A stretch of DNA of 64,000 nucleotides, from assembly GCF_900292035.1 (NCBI RefSeq), contig NZ_OMPO01000001.1, positions 1 through 64,000 of the forward strand, read 5' to 3'. The notes beneath the pieces were generated by a model. That model was given only the letters and a program-made list of their open reading frames with translations, did not search any database and had not been told where the DNA came from. Source of the DNA: Blastococcus sp. Marseille-P5729 (GTDB taxonomy: Bacteria > Actinomycetota > Actinomycetes > Mycobacteriales > Antricoccaceae). The translations under genes were made by a program, and so were the position numbers. Of the stretch, positions 8,495 through 17,013 are shown one piece after another. Position 1 is the first letter of the stretch; each line of letters begins with the position of its first letter.

Positions 8495-8925
8495 TCGGGC
8501 CCCTGGGGGCGCCGGGCGAGCGGCCGCTGCCGCACAGCCTGGCCAAGGATGCCGACGACGGCCTGCCCGACGCCGATCTCGAACGCGCCCTGTATGCCTG
8601 GGCGACCGGGACCGGCGACACGACCGGGCAGCAGCGGGCGGTGATCGAGGCCTTCCGCAAGGCCCGCGTCTACGTTCCTGCAGTCGCCCCGGAATCCGGC
8701 CGGCTCGGGATGATCGCGCTGCGTCGCGAGGACGGCATGACCGCGCTGGCGGTGTTCACGGGGATCGAGCGGCTGGTGGCCTGGCGCCCCGATGCTCGTC
8801 CCTTGCCCCATGTGGGTTCCATCCTCGCGTCGATGGCTGCCGACGACGGCCACACCATGTGCGTGGTGGACCTCGATGGCCCGATCACCGCGACCCTCCC
8901 GGTCGCCGCGCTCCTCGGGGACTGA
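8491..8925 (+). CDS. SseB-family protein
   Basis: A 144-residue SseB-N-like domain protein. The typical pattern is VYVPAVAPESGRLGMIALRREDGMTALAVFTG, then a segment about residue position on a WRPDARPLPHVG loop. SseB-like genes regularly precede infC in actinobacteria, but their function is not established. The GTG start at 8491 overlaps the previous stop. The coding frame is open further upstream only as antisense or alternate-frame sequence of the PH-domain gene. Confidence 0.75.
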   Translation: MIGPLGAPGERPLPHSLAKDADDGLPDADLERALYAWATGTGDTTGQQRAVIEAFRKARVYVPAVAPESGRLGMIALRREDGMTALAVFTGIERLVAWRPDARPLPHVGSILASMAADDGHTMCVVDLDGPITATLPVAALLGD

Positions 8926-8986
8926 GCGCCTCGGGCGCCCACCGCCCTGATCAGGCATGTGTGACCGGGTACGCCCTGCGTATCTG

Positions 8987-9015
8987 TTGGGCGAGCCGCC
9001 CTGCCCTGGTACTCT
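8987..9015 (+). promoter_or_regulatory. Probable promoter of the infC operon
   Basis: TTGGGC (8987-8992) and TACTCT (9010-9015) are separated by exactly 17 bases, a sigma-70/HrdB-like arrangement. Transcription from about 9022 would give a leader of roughly 230 nucleotides before infC, consistent with a regulated translation-factor/ribosomal-protein operon. Confidence 0.55.
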
Positions 9016-9030
9016 GATCTACTGCGACCG

Positions 9031-9050
9031 CGCGACGTCTGGGCGTCGCG
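9031..9050 (+). promoter_or_regulatory. Hairpin at the 5' end of the infC leader
   Basis: Bases 9031-9037 and 9044-9050 form a perfect 7-bp GC-rich stem with a 6-base loop just after the predicted transcription start. The rest of the 8926-9250 gap holds no convincing gene. The leader as a whole may carry the L20- or IF3-type autoregulatory structure known for this operon in other bacteria, but no known consensus could be matched by eye. Confidence 0.4.
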
Positions 9051-9250
9051 TTGCAAAGTGGAGATCACTCCCACCTGAGCGTTCGACAGCTTCCACAGTC
9101 ACGACTTGGGTCATGAGGTCGGCGTACGGCGATCGGCTCGCCGCGCGCCAACGACCGGCACTTGGTGTCGGCACGTCCGCTCACGGGACGTCTCGGAAGT
9201 GTCTTCTCAATGCATGTTGCACCAGCATCCATTGCTACTGAGGAGGACTC

Positions 9251-9841
9251 ATCAGCGTCGAGCCGCGTATCAACGAGCGCATCCGCGTACCTGAGGTACG
9301 ACTTGTCGGGCCCGAGGGCGAGCAGGTCGGCATCGTCAAGGTCGAGGACGCGCTCCGCCTAGCCCAGGAGGCCGATCTCGATCTCGTCGAGGTCGCCCCG
9401 GACAGTCGCCCGCCCGTCTGCAAGCTCATGGACTACGGAAAGTTCAAGTACGAGGCTGCGCAGAAGGCGCGCGAGGCACGTCGTAACCAGTCGCTGACGG
9501 TCATCAAGGAGATGAAGCTCCGCCCGAAGATCGATCAGCACGACTACGACACGAAGAAGGGCCACGTCGTCCGGTTCCTGAAGGCCGGCGACAAGGTCAA
9601 GATCACCATCATGTTCCGCGGCCGCGAACAGTCGCGACCTGAGCTGGGCTTCCGCCTGCTGCAGAAGCTGGCCAGCGACATCGAGGAGCTGGGGTTCGTC
9701 GAGTCGGCGCCCAAGCTCGACGGACGCAACATGATCATGGTGGTCGCTCCGCACCGCTCCAACGCCACCCGCAAGAACCCGCAGAAGGCCAACCAGCCCC
9801 AGCGGAACGACCAGACCGACGCCGGCAACGCAACCGCGTAG
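9251..9841 (+). CDS. infC: Translation initiation factor IF-3, with an ATC start codon
   Basis: IF-3 binds the 30S subunit and checks start codon and initiator tRNA. The 196-residue frame begins at ATC 9251 (reading [18 protein letters not shown]) and contains the typical [20 protein letters not shown] and MFRGREQ segments. An in-frame TGA at 9239-9241 blocks any earlier start, and the first in-frame ATG (9428) would delete the N-domain. A strong AGGAGG at 9241-9246 sits just upstream. Use of AUU or AUC is the known autoregulatory signature of infC: IF-3 discriminates against its own start. The C-terminal tail is Asn/Gln-rich. It is the first gene of infC-rpmI-rplT. Confidence 0.95.
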   Translation: MSVEPRINERIRVPEVRLVGPEGEQVGIVKVEDALRLAQEADLDLVEVAPDSRPPVCKLMDYGKFKYEAAQKAREARRNQSLTVIKEMKLRPKIDQHDYDTKKGHVVRFLKAGDKVKITIMFRGREQSRPELGFRLLQKLASDIEELGFVESAPKLDGRNMIMVVAPHRSNATRKNPQKANQPQRNDQTDAGNATA

Positions 9842-9906
9842 CGATCGGCGTACGCCGGCCGTCCGACCACGGCTCGGCACGCACCCACCGAAGGACCGAC
9901 CTAGAG

Positions 9907-10101
9907 ATGCCAAAGCAGAAGACCCACAAGGGCACCGCCAAGCGCGTGCGCGTGACCGGTTCGGGCAAGCTCGTGCGCGAGCGCTCCAACCGCCAGCACA
10001 AGTTCGAGTACAAGACCTCGACCCGCAAGCGTCGCCTCGACGGTATCGAGGTGCTCAGCCCCGCTGACGCCAAGCGCATCAAGAAGATGCTCGGCAAGTA
10101 G
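9907..10101 (+). CDS. rpmI: 50S ribosomal protein L35
   Basis: A 64-residue very basic protein starting MPKQKTHKGTAKRVRVTGSGK, the standard L35 opening, with the usual length. It sits between infC and rplT, 65 bases after infC, in the conserved translation operon. Confidence 0.97.
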   Translation: MPKQKTHKGTAKRVRVTGSGKLVRERSNRQHKFEYKTSTRKRRLDGIEVLSPADAKRIKKMLGK

Positions 10102-10140
10102 CCCTCGCAACCGACGAAGACCTGAAGGACTGAACTACTC

Positions 10141-10515
10141 ATGGCACGTGTGAAGAGGGCCGTCAACGCCCACAAGAAGCGCCGCTCGATCCTCGAGCAG
10201 GCCAGCGGCTACCGCGGGCAGCGCTCGCGCCTGTACCGCAAGGCCAAGGAGCAGGTGCTGCACTCGGCGACCTACAACTACCGCGACCGCAAGGCGCGCA
10301 AGGGCGACTTCCGGCAGCTGTGGATCCAGCGCATCAACGCCGGTGCCCGCGCCAACGGCATGACCTACAACCGGTTCATCCAGGGCCTGAAGGCCGCCGG
10401 TGTCGAGGTCGACCGCAAGATCCTCGCCGACCTGGCTGCCACCGACGAGGCCGCCTTCGCTGCGCTCGTCGACGTGGCCAAGGCCAACGTCCCGGCGCAG
10501 AAGCCTGCCGCCTGA
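10141..10515 (+). CDS. rplT: 50S ribosomal protein L20
   Basis: A 124-residue protein starting [20 protein letters not shown] with the typical [15 protein letters not shown] and [14 protein letters not shown] blocks. L20 is an early-assembly 23S-binding protein and in several bacteria represses its own operon by binding the leader. It follows rpmI by 39 bases. Confidence 0.97.
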   Translation: MARVKRAVNAHKKRRSILEQASGYRGQRSRLYRKAKEQVLHSATYNYRDRKARKGDFRQLWIQRINAGARANGMTYNRFIQGLKAAGVEVDRKILADLAATDEAAFAALVDVAKANVPAQKPAA

Positions 10516-10526
10516 GACCTAGCTCG

Positions 10527-11471
10527 TTGAACCCCCCGGCACCGCAGCCCGGGCAGGTCGCCACCGCGCGATCGGCCCGGGTTGCTGCTTCTCGCAAGCT
10601 GTTGCGTCGGGCCGTTCGCCGCGAGCAGCAGGCCTTCCTCGCCGATGGACCGCAAGCCGTCCGCGAGGCGTTGCGCTTCCACGGATCCGCAGGCGGCGCC
10701 GCTCATCCGAACGGCCTGTGCGTCCACGTCGAAGAGGTGTATGTCGACGCCGCGCTCACCGAGCGCCACGCCGAGCTGCTGGCGCTCGCCGCCCAGCGGT
10801 CGGTGCCGGCCGTGCACTGCGATGCAAAGGCCATCGCCTCCCTCTCGGACGCCGTCACCCCGCAGGGCATCCTCGCCCGGTGCGCCACCCTCGACGTACC
10901 GCTCCACACGCTCGTCGACAACGGCCGACGTCCGCTAGAGACCTCGCAGGACGACAATGCCCGCATCCACCGTCCCCGCCTGCTCGCCGTCCCGGTCGAC
11001 GTCCGCGACCCCGGCAATCTCGGCACGATCATCCGCTGCGCCGACGCCTCGGGCTCGGACGGCATCGCGGTGCTCGGCGACAGCGTCGATGTGTACAACC
11101 CCAAGACCGTGCGTTCGACGGCAGGCTCGCTGTTCCACTCGCCGATCGCGGTCCAGGGCGACACCGTCGCGGCGATCCGGTCGATGCAGGCGGGCGGCCT
11201 GCAGGTGATCGCCACCGAGGGAGAGGCGTCGCTCGATCTCGACGACGCGATCGATACCGGCCGCCTGGAGCGGCCGACGGCCTGGCTGTTCGGCAACGAG
11301 GCCCACGGCCTTCCCGACGAGATCGCCGGGCTGGCCGATCTGCGGATACGCATCCCCATCCGGGGCCTGGCAGAGTCGCTCAACCTCTCGACCGCAGCCG
11401 CGATCTGCCTGTTCGCATCGGCCCGCGCCCACCGGTGGCCTCCGGGCATGACCCTGGGAGGCCACCGATGA
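10527..11471 (+). CDS. SpoU/TrmH-family RNA 2'-O-methyltransferase
   Basis: A 314-residue SPOUT methyltransferase that methylates ribose 2'-OH in rRNA or tRNA with SAM. All three SpoU motifs are visible in the C-terminal half: NLGTIIRCADASG (motif 1), LFGNEAHGLP (motif 2) and ESLNLSTAAAICLF (motif 3, knot). The N-terminal part is a substrate-binding region with QQAFLADGPQAVREAL. The TTG at 10527 was chosen because it follows the rplT stop by 11 bases and matches the usual N-terminus; its ribosome site is weak. The 3' end overlaps the next amidase by four bases. Members in this position beside rplT are usually 23S rRNA methyltransferases; the exact site is not predictable here. Confidence 0.85.
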   Translation: MNPPAPQPGQVATARSARVAASRKLLRRAVRREQQAFLADGPQAVREALRFHGSAGGAAHPNGLCVHVEEVYVDAALTERHAELLALAAQRSVPAVHCDAKAIASLSDAVTPQGILARCATLDVPLHTLVDNGRRPLETSQDDNARIHRPRLLAVPVDVRDPGNLGTIIRCADASGSDGIAVLGDSVDVYNPKTVRSTAGSLFHSPIAVQGDTVAAIRSMQAGGLQVIATEGEASLDLDDAIDTGRLERPTAWLFGNEAHGLPDEIAGLADLRIRIPIRGLAESLNLSTAAAICLFASARAHRWPPGMTLGGHR

Positions 11472-12898
11472 CCGACATCCCGTGCATGCCCGCCACCACG
11501 CTCGCAAAGGCGCTCCGTAGCGGGCAGATCTCCAGCCGCGAGGCCACCGAGGCGTTCATCGCGCGGATCGAGCGCGTCAACCCGCGGGTCAACGCGGTCG
11601 TCACGCTCGTGGCCGAGCAGGCGCTGGAAGCCGCGCGGGCGGCCGACGAGTACGCCGTGAGCAATGACGATCTTCCACCGCTGCACGGCATGCCCATGTT
11701 GCACAAGGACACTCATGCCACGGCCGGCATCCGCACCACCAGCGGATCGCCGCTGCTGGCCGACAACGTTCCGACGTCCGACGACCTCGTGATCTCACGA
11801 CTCCGACACGCCGGTGTCATCAGCCTGGGGAAGACGAACACCCCGGAGTTCGCGGCCGGCTCGCACACCTTCAACCCGGTCTTCGGCCCCACCCACAACC
11901 CGTACGACCTCGCCCGGTCGGCCGGCGGCAGCTCCGGAGGCGCGGCCGCCGCGCTCGCGACCGGCATGATCGCGCTGGCGGACGGCAGCGACATGGGCGG
12001 CTCACTGCGCAACCCGGCGTCCTTCTGCAATGTGGTCGGGCTGCGGCCGTCGCCGGGCCGTGTGCCCAACGCGCCGGACGCCTTCGGCCAGCTGACCCTC
12101 TCGACGAGCGGCCCGATGGCGCGCAGTGTCGACGACCTCGCGCTGCTGCTGTCGGTAATGGCCGGGCCGGACCTGCGGGCGCCGGCCAGCCTCGACACGC
12201 CGGGCACCGGCTTCGCGCCGGTGCGCGAGATCGACCCGGCCCGGCTGCGAGTCGCGGTCGCTGCCGACTTCGGCGGCATGATGCCCATCGAGCCCGAGGT
12301 CGTCGACATCGTGACGCGGGCGGGGGAGACCTTCGAGGCGCTGGGCGCGAGTGTCGAGCGCGCGATGCCGGACCTCACGCACGCCGACGAGGTGTTCGGC
12401 ATCCGGCGGGCCTGGCAGTTCGCGGCGAACCTCGGACCGGTGGTGAATCTGCACCCCGATCAGGTCAAGGAGGCGATCCGGTGGAACGTCGAGAAGGGCC
12501 GCGCGCTGAGCGTCGACGACCTCACGCGGGCGCTCGTGTGGGGCGAGCAGCTCTACCAGCGAGTGGTGCAGTTCTTCGAGCAGTACGACGTCCTGCTGGT
12601 GCCGGCCGCCCAGGTGGTCCCCTTCGACATCGGCATCGAGTACCCGGCCGAGATCAACGGCCGGCCGATGCACACCTACCTGGAGTGGATGCGCGCCTGC
12701 AGCGACATCACGGCCACCGGAACGCCCGCGATCAGCGTGCCGGGCGGGTTCACCGATGCCGGGCTGCCGGTCGGCGTCCAGATGGTCGCCGCTCCCCGCG
12801 CCGATGCCCTGCTGCTGTCGATCGCCAGGACGTTCGAGCAAGCGACGGGACACGCCCAGCGCCGGCCGCCCGTGCTCGACGGGGAGCCGCTCAGCTGA
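11468..12898 (+). CDS. Second amidase-signature family hydrolase, coupled to the rRNA methyltransferase gene
   Basis: A 476-residue amidase-signature enzyme. The catalytic triad is in place: Lys near residue 80 (LHKD), cis-Ser in GGSSGG near 155, Ser near 179 (GGSLRNPA). It is plainly a paralogue of the amidase at 434-1846, sharing long blocks such as GPMAR-VDD-AL-LSV-AGP and the WMR/WME-C-D-T-TGTPAISVP end region. The ATG at 11468 is in an ATGA overlap with the methyltransferase stop. An amidase inside the infC-rplT-trmH to pheST block is unusual. Its stop (TGA 12896-12898) overlaps the ancestral convergent end of pdxT. Substrate unknown. Confidence 0.9.
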   Translation: MTDIPCMPATTLAKALRSGQISSREATEAFIARIERVNPRVNAVVTLVAEQALEAARAADEYAVSNDDLPPLHGMPMLHKDTHATAGIRTTSGSPLLADNVPTSDDLVISRLRHAGVISLGKTNTPEFAAGSHTFNPVFGPTHNPYDLARSAGGSSGGAAAALATGMIALADGSDMGGSLRNPASFCNVVGLRPSPGRVPNAPDAFGQLTLSTSGPMARSVDDLALLLSVMAGPDLRAPASLDTPGTGFAPVREIDPARLRVAVAADFGGMMPIEPEVVDIVTRAGETFEALGASVERAMPDLTHADEVFGIRRAWQFAANLGPVVNLHPDQVKEAIRWNVEKGRALSVDDLTRALVWGEQLYQRVVQFFEQYDVLLVPAAQVVPFDIGIEYPAEINGRPMHTYLEWMRACSDITATGTPAISVPGGFTDAGLPVGVQMVAAPRADALLLSIARTFEQATGHAQRRPPVLDGEPLS

Positions 12899-12932
12899 GC
12901 AGGGCCCGGTGGAAGGTCAGGTCGCCGGTGAG

Positions 12933-13481
12933 CTAGGGGTGGAACGAGATGCCGATCGCCCGGTTCTGCCGCACCGCGACGATCCCGCCTGACGTACGCG
13001 CGAGCACCTCGACATCGTCTCCGGTGCGCACCACCAGCGGGGCGCGGATGAACGCCGCGTGCGCCGGGCCGAGGGCAGTGTCCAGGTGCTGCTCGCTGGA
13101 GTGCGCCTGGGCGCCGAACGCGTTGCGGCGCACGTCGACGTCCAGCGCGCCCAGCGAGCGCTGCCCCGGGGCGGCGTCGAGGACCCGGGCCGCCAGCAGC
13201 ACCAGGCCTGCGCAGGTGCCGAGGGTGGGTAGTCCCGCAGCGACCAGCTGCTGCAGCGGCTCGAACAGCTCGAACGTGCGCAGCAGCCGGTCGATCGTCG
13301 ATGACTCGCCGCCGGGGAGCACGAGCGCATCGACCCGCGGCCCGTCGGGGCCGATCAGGTCGGCCGGGCGGCGTACCAGGCTGACCCGGGCATCGAGCGC
13401 GGACAGCAGGTGCGCCTGCTCGCGGACGCCGCCCTGCAGCGCCAGTACGCCGACGGTCGCCGCGGGTGGGGCAGCGCTCAC
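12933..13481 (-). CDS. pdxT: PdxT glutaminase subunit of PLP synthase, with a premature amber stop at the catalytic Glu
   Basis: PdxT hydrolyses glutamine and passes ammonia to PdxS. The 182 visible residues show the normal fold: [22 protein letters not shown] and the nucleophile Cys near residue 90 ([12 protein letters not shown]). The frame ends FHP then TAG at 12935-12933. The family has His-Pro-Glu here, the Glu completing the Cys-His-Glu triad. Beyond the TAG the same frame continues with a normal PdxT tail (LTGDLTFHRALLS) to a TGA at 12893-12891, so one change, GAG to TAG, explains the truncation. The GTG start at 13481 overlaps the pdxS stop. It may be inactive, read through, or a sequencing error. 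Confidence 0.85.
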   Translation of the reverse strand: MSAAPPAATVGVLALQGGVREQAHLLSALDARVSLVRRPADLIGPDGPRVDALVLPGGESSTIDRLLRTFELFEPLQQLVAAGLPTLGTCAGLVLLAARVLDAAPGQRSLGALDVDVRRNAFGAQAHSSEQHLDTALGPAHAAFIRAPLVVRTGDDVEVLARTSGGIVAVRQNRAIGISFHP

Positions 13482-14404
13482 CAGCCCCGCTCGGCGAGGC
13501 GATGCGGGGCCGGGAGGTCACCGACGTTGATGCCGACCATCGCCTCGCCCAGCCCGCGGGAGACCTCGGCGATGACGGCGGGGTCGTCGTACTGGGCGGT
13601 CGCCTTCACGATCGCCGCGGCTCGGCGGGCGGGATCGCCGGACTTGAAGATCCCAGAGCCGACGAACACGCCGTCCGCGCCCAGCTGCATCATCATCGCG
13701 GCGTCCGCGGGGGTGGCCACGCCGCCCGCGACGAACAGCACCACCGGCAACGCGCCGCGCTCGGCGACGTCGCGCACCAGCTCGTACGGCGCCTGCAGCT
13801 CCTTCGCGGCGACGAACAGTGCATCGGGCTCGGCCTTGGCAAGCGCGGACAGCTCGGCGATCTGCCGGCGGATTGTGCGGATGTGCTTGGTCGCCTCGGA
13901 GACGTCGCCGGTGCCGGCTTCGCCCTTCGAGCGGATCATCGCGGCGCCCTCGGTGATGCGGCGAAGGGCTTCGCCGAGGTTCGTCGCGCCGCACACGAAC
14001 GGCACCGTGAACTGGCGCTTGTCGATGTGGTTGAGGTAGTCCGCCGGGCTGAGCACCTCGGACTCGTCGATGTAGTCGACCTCGAGGTGCTGCAGGACCT
14101 GCGCCTCGACGAAGTGGCCGATGCGGGCCTTCGCCATCACCGGGATAGAGACCGCGTCGATGATTCCGGCGACCAGGTCCGGGTCGCTCATCCGCGCCAC
14201 GCCGCCCTGGGCGCGGATGTCGGCCGGCACCCGTTCGAGCGCCATCACGGCGACCGCGCCGGCGTCCTCGGCGATCCGCGCCTGGTCGGGGGTGACGACG
14301 TCCATGATCACGCCGCCCTTGAGCATCTCGGCCAGCCCGCGCTGCAGCAGCGCGGTGCCCTTGGTGGAGTTCTGTTCAGTCACGCGGTCCAGTCTGTCCG
14401 GCAT
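13478..14404 (-). CDS. pdxS: PLP synthase subunit PdxS
   Basis: PdxS builds pyridoxal 5'-phosphate from ribose 5-phosphate, glyceraldehyde 3-phosphate and ammonia supplied by PdxT. The 308-residue frame shows the family core: [26 protein letters not shown], the Schiff-base Lys near residue 92 ([10 protein letters not shown]), and KGEAGTG near 160. The ATG at 14404 has GAGG just upstream; a GTG seven codons in (14383, VTEQNSTKG) is an alternative start. The 3' end overlaps the pdxT start in a GTGA junction. It is divergent from a MocR/PdxR-type regulator. The protein looks intact, in contrast to pdxT. Confidence 0.93.
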   Translation of the reverse strand: MPDRLDRVTEQNSTKGTALLQRGLAEMLKGGVIMDVVTPDQARIAEDAGAVAVMALERVPADIRAQGGVARMSDPDLVAGIIDAVSIPVMAKARIGHFVEAQVLQHLEVDYIDESEVLSPADYLNHIDKRQFTVPFVCGATNLGEALRRITEGAAMIRSKGEAGTGDVSEATKHIRTIRRQIAELSALAKAEPDALFVAAKELQAPYELVRDVAERGALPVVLFVAGGVATPADAAMMMQLGADGVFVGSGIFKSGDPARRAAAIVKATAQYDDPAVIAEVSRGLGEAMVGINVGDLPAPHRLAERGW

Positions 14405-14412
14405 ACTGGACC
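14386..14412. promoter_or_regulatory. Inverted repeat at the pdxS start, candidate PdxR operator
   Basis: GGTCCAGT (14386-14393) and ACTGGACC (14405-14412) are perfect 8-base inverted arms around an 11-base spacer. The repeat covers the pdxS start region in the pdxS/pdxR divergent gap. PdxR-type MocR proteins bind repeat sites between their own gene and pdxST, so it is a natural operator candidate. Confidence 0.45.
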
Positions 14413-14467
14413 TCTGCTAGAGCCAGAATCGACCGAGATTCGGTAGACCAGTTGCCTGGAGGGGTGC

Positions 14468-15883
14468 GTGCGTCAGTCCACTGAGCCCGGCTTCCCCCTA
14501 GCGCTCCAGCGGGACTCCGGCATCGCCTTGCCGGCTCAGCTGGCCGAGGCGATCCGCCGGCTCGCCCGCCAGGAGGTGCTGCGCCCGGGTGAGATCGTGC
14601 CGTCCTCCCGCGCGCTGGCGCGGCACCTCTCCGTCTCCCGCGGCACCGTGGTCTCGGCCTTCGACCAGTTGCTCGCCGAAGGGTGGCTCACGACCGTCCC
14701 GGGCGGGGCCACCCGGATCAACCCGCTGCTGCCGCAGCTCGGTACGCCGGCCGCGGGCGTACCGCGGGTGGTCTCGTCGAACCCGCCCGCGCCCCGGGTC
14801 AACCTGCGCCCGGGGCGCCCGCTGCAGGACGATCTGCCCAGCGCGGAGTGGCGGGCCGCCTGGCGGCAGGCGGCGGCCGAGCCGGTCGACGTCCCGGCGC
14901 CATCGCTGGGCCTGCCCGCGCTGCAGGCGGCGGTCGCCGAGCACCTTCGCCGGATGCGGGGCGTGCTGGTGGATCCGGCACGCATCGCCGTCACCTCGGG
15001 CGGGCGCGAGGGGCTGGCGCTGCTGCTGCATGCGGCCAGGATCCGCTCGGTCGGGGTCGAGGACCCGGGATTTCCCGGGCTGCGCCGCGTGCTGAGCCGG
15101 CACGGGATCGATATGGTCTCGCTGCCGACCGACACCCGCGGCCTGGTCACCGCGGCGCTGCCGACCACCGCGGCCCCCGATGCCGTCATCGTGACGCCGT
15201 CGCACCAGTATCCCCTCGGCGGTACCCTCCCGATCGACCGCCGGGCCGCCCTGCTCGAGTGGGCCGGCCGGCACGGCGTCCGGGTCATCGAGGACGACTA
15301 CGACTCCGAGCTGCGCTACACCTCCGAGCCGCTGCCGGCGCTCGCCTCCCTGGCCGCCGCGCAGGTCGCGCTGCTGGGCACGTTCAGCAAGACGCTCACG
15401 CCCGCGCTCGCCACCGGGTTCCTCGTCCTGCCCGCCGACCTCGTGGACGACGCCGCGTCCGTGCGACGCGACCTCGGCCAACCGGTGGGACTGGTTGCCC
15501 AGCGTGCGCTCGCCCGCTACCTCGCCTCGGGAGCGCTGGCGCGGCACACGCAACGGATGCGGCGGGTCTACCGGCGTCGACGCGACCTCGTGACGGCTGC
15601 CCTGGCGGATGTCCACGGCGTCCGGGTCAACCCGATGGACGGCGGGCTGCACGCGGTGCTCTGGCTCAGCCACGACGAGCAGTCGGTGATCGCCGCGCTC
15701 GCCGAGCACGGCATCGCGGTGGCGAGCCTCGCCGACTACTGGGCCTCCGGACCGGACCGAGCCCGGCCGGGCCTGGTGCTCGGTTACGGGGGCGTGCCCG
15801 AGCCCGACCTGCGGCAGGCCTTGGAGGTCATCCGCGGGGTGCTGGCGAACCAGCGCCCAGGAAACCGGTTGCCGGTCGCCGAC

Positions 15884-15886
<3 letters not shown>
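14468..15886 (+). CDS. pdxR: MocR-family (GntR-HTH plus aminotransferase fold) regulator, probably PdxR
   Basis: A 472-residue MocR protein. The N-terminal winged-helix GntR domain (about residues 10-80) has PSSRALARHLSVSRGTVVSAF. The class-I aminotransferase-like domain contains VTSGGREGLALLL, EDDYDSELRY and FSKTLTPAL, where Lys is the expected PLP-binding residue. Actinobacterial PdxR activates pdxST and represses itself according to PLP level; the divergent position next to pdxST supports that role here (inference). The GTG start at 14468 follows a GGAGG ribosome site. Confidence 0.85.
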
Positions 15887-17011
<1,125 letters not shown>

Positions 17012-17013
17012 GC

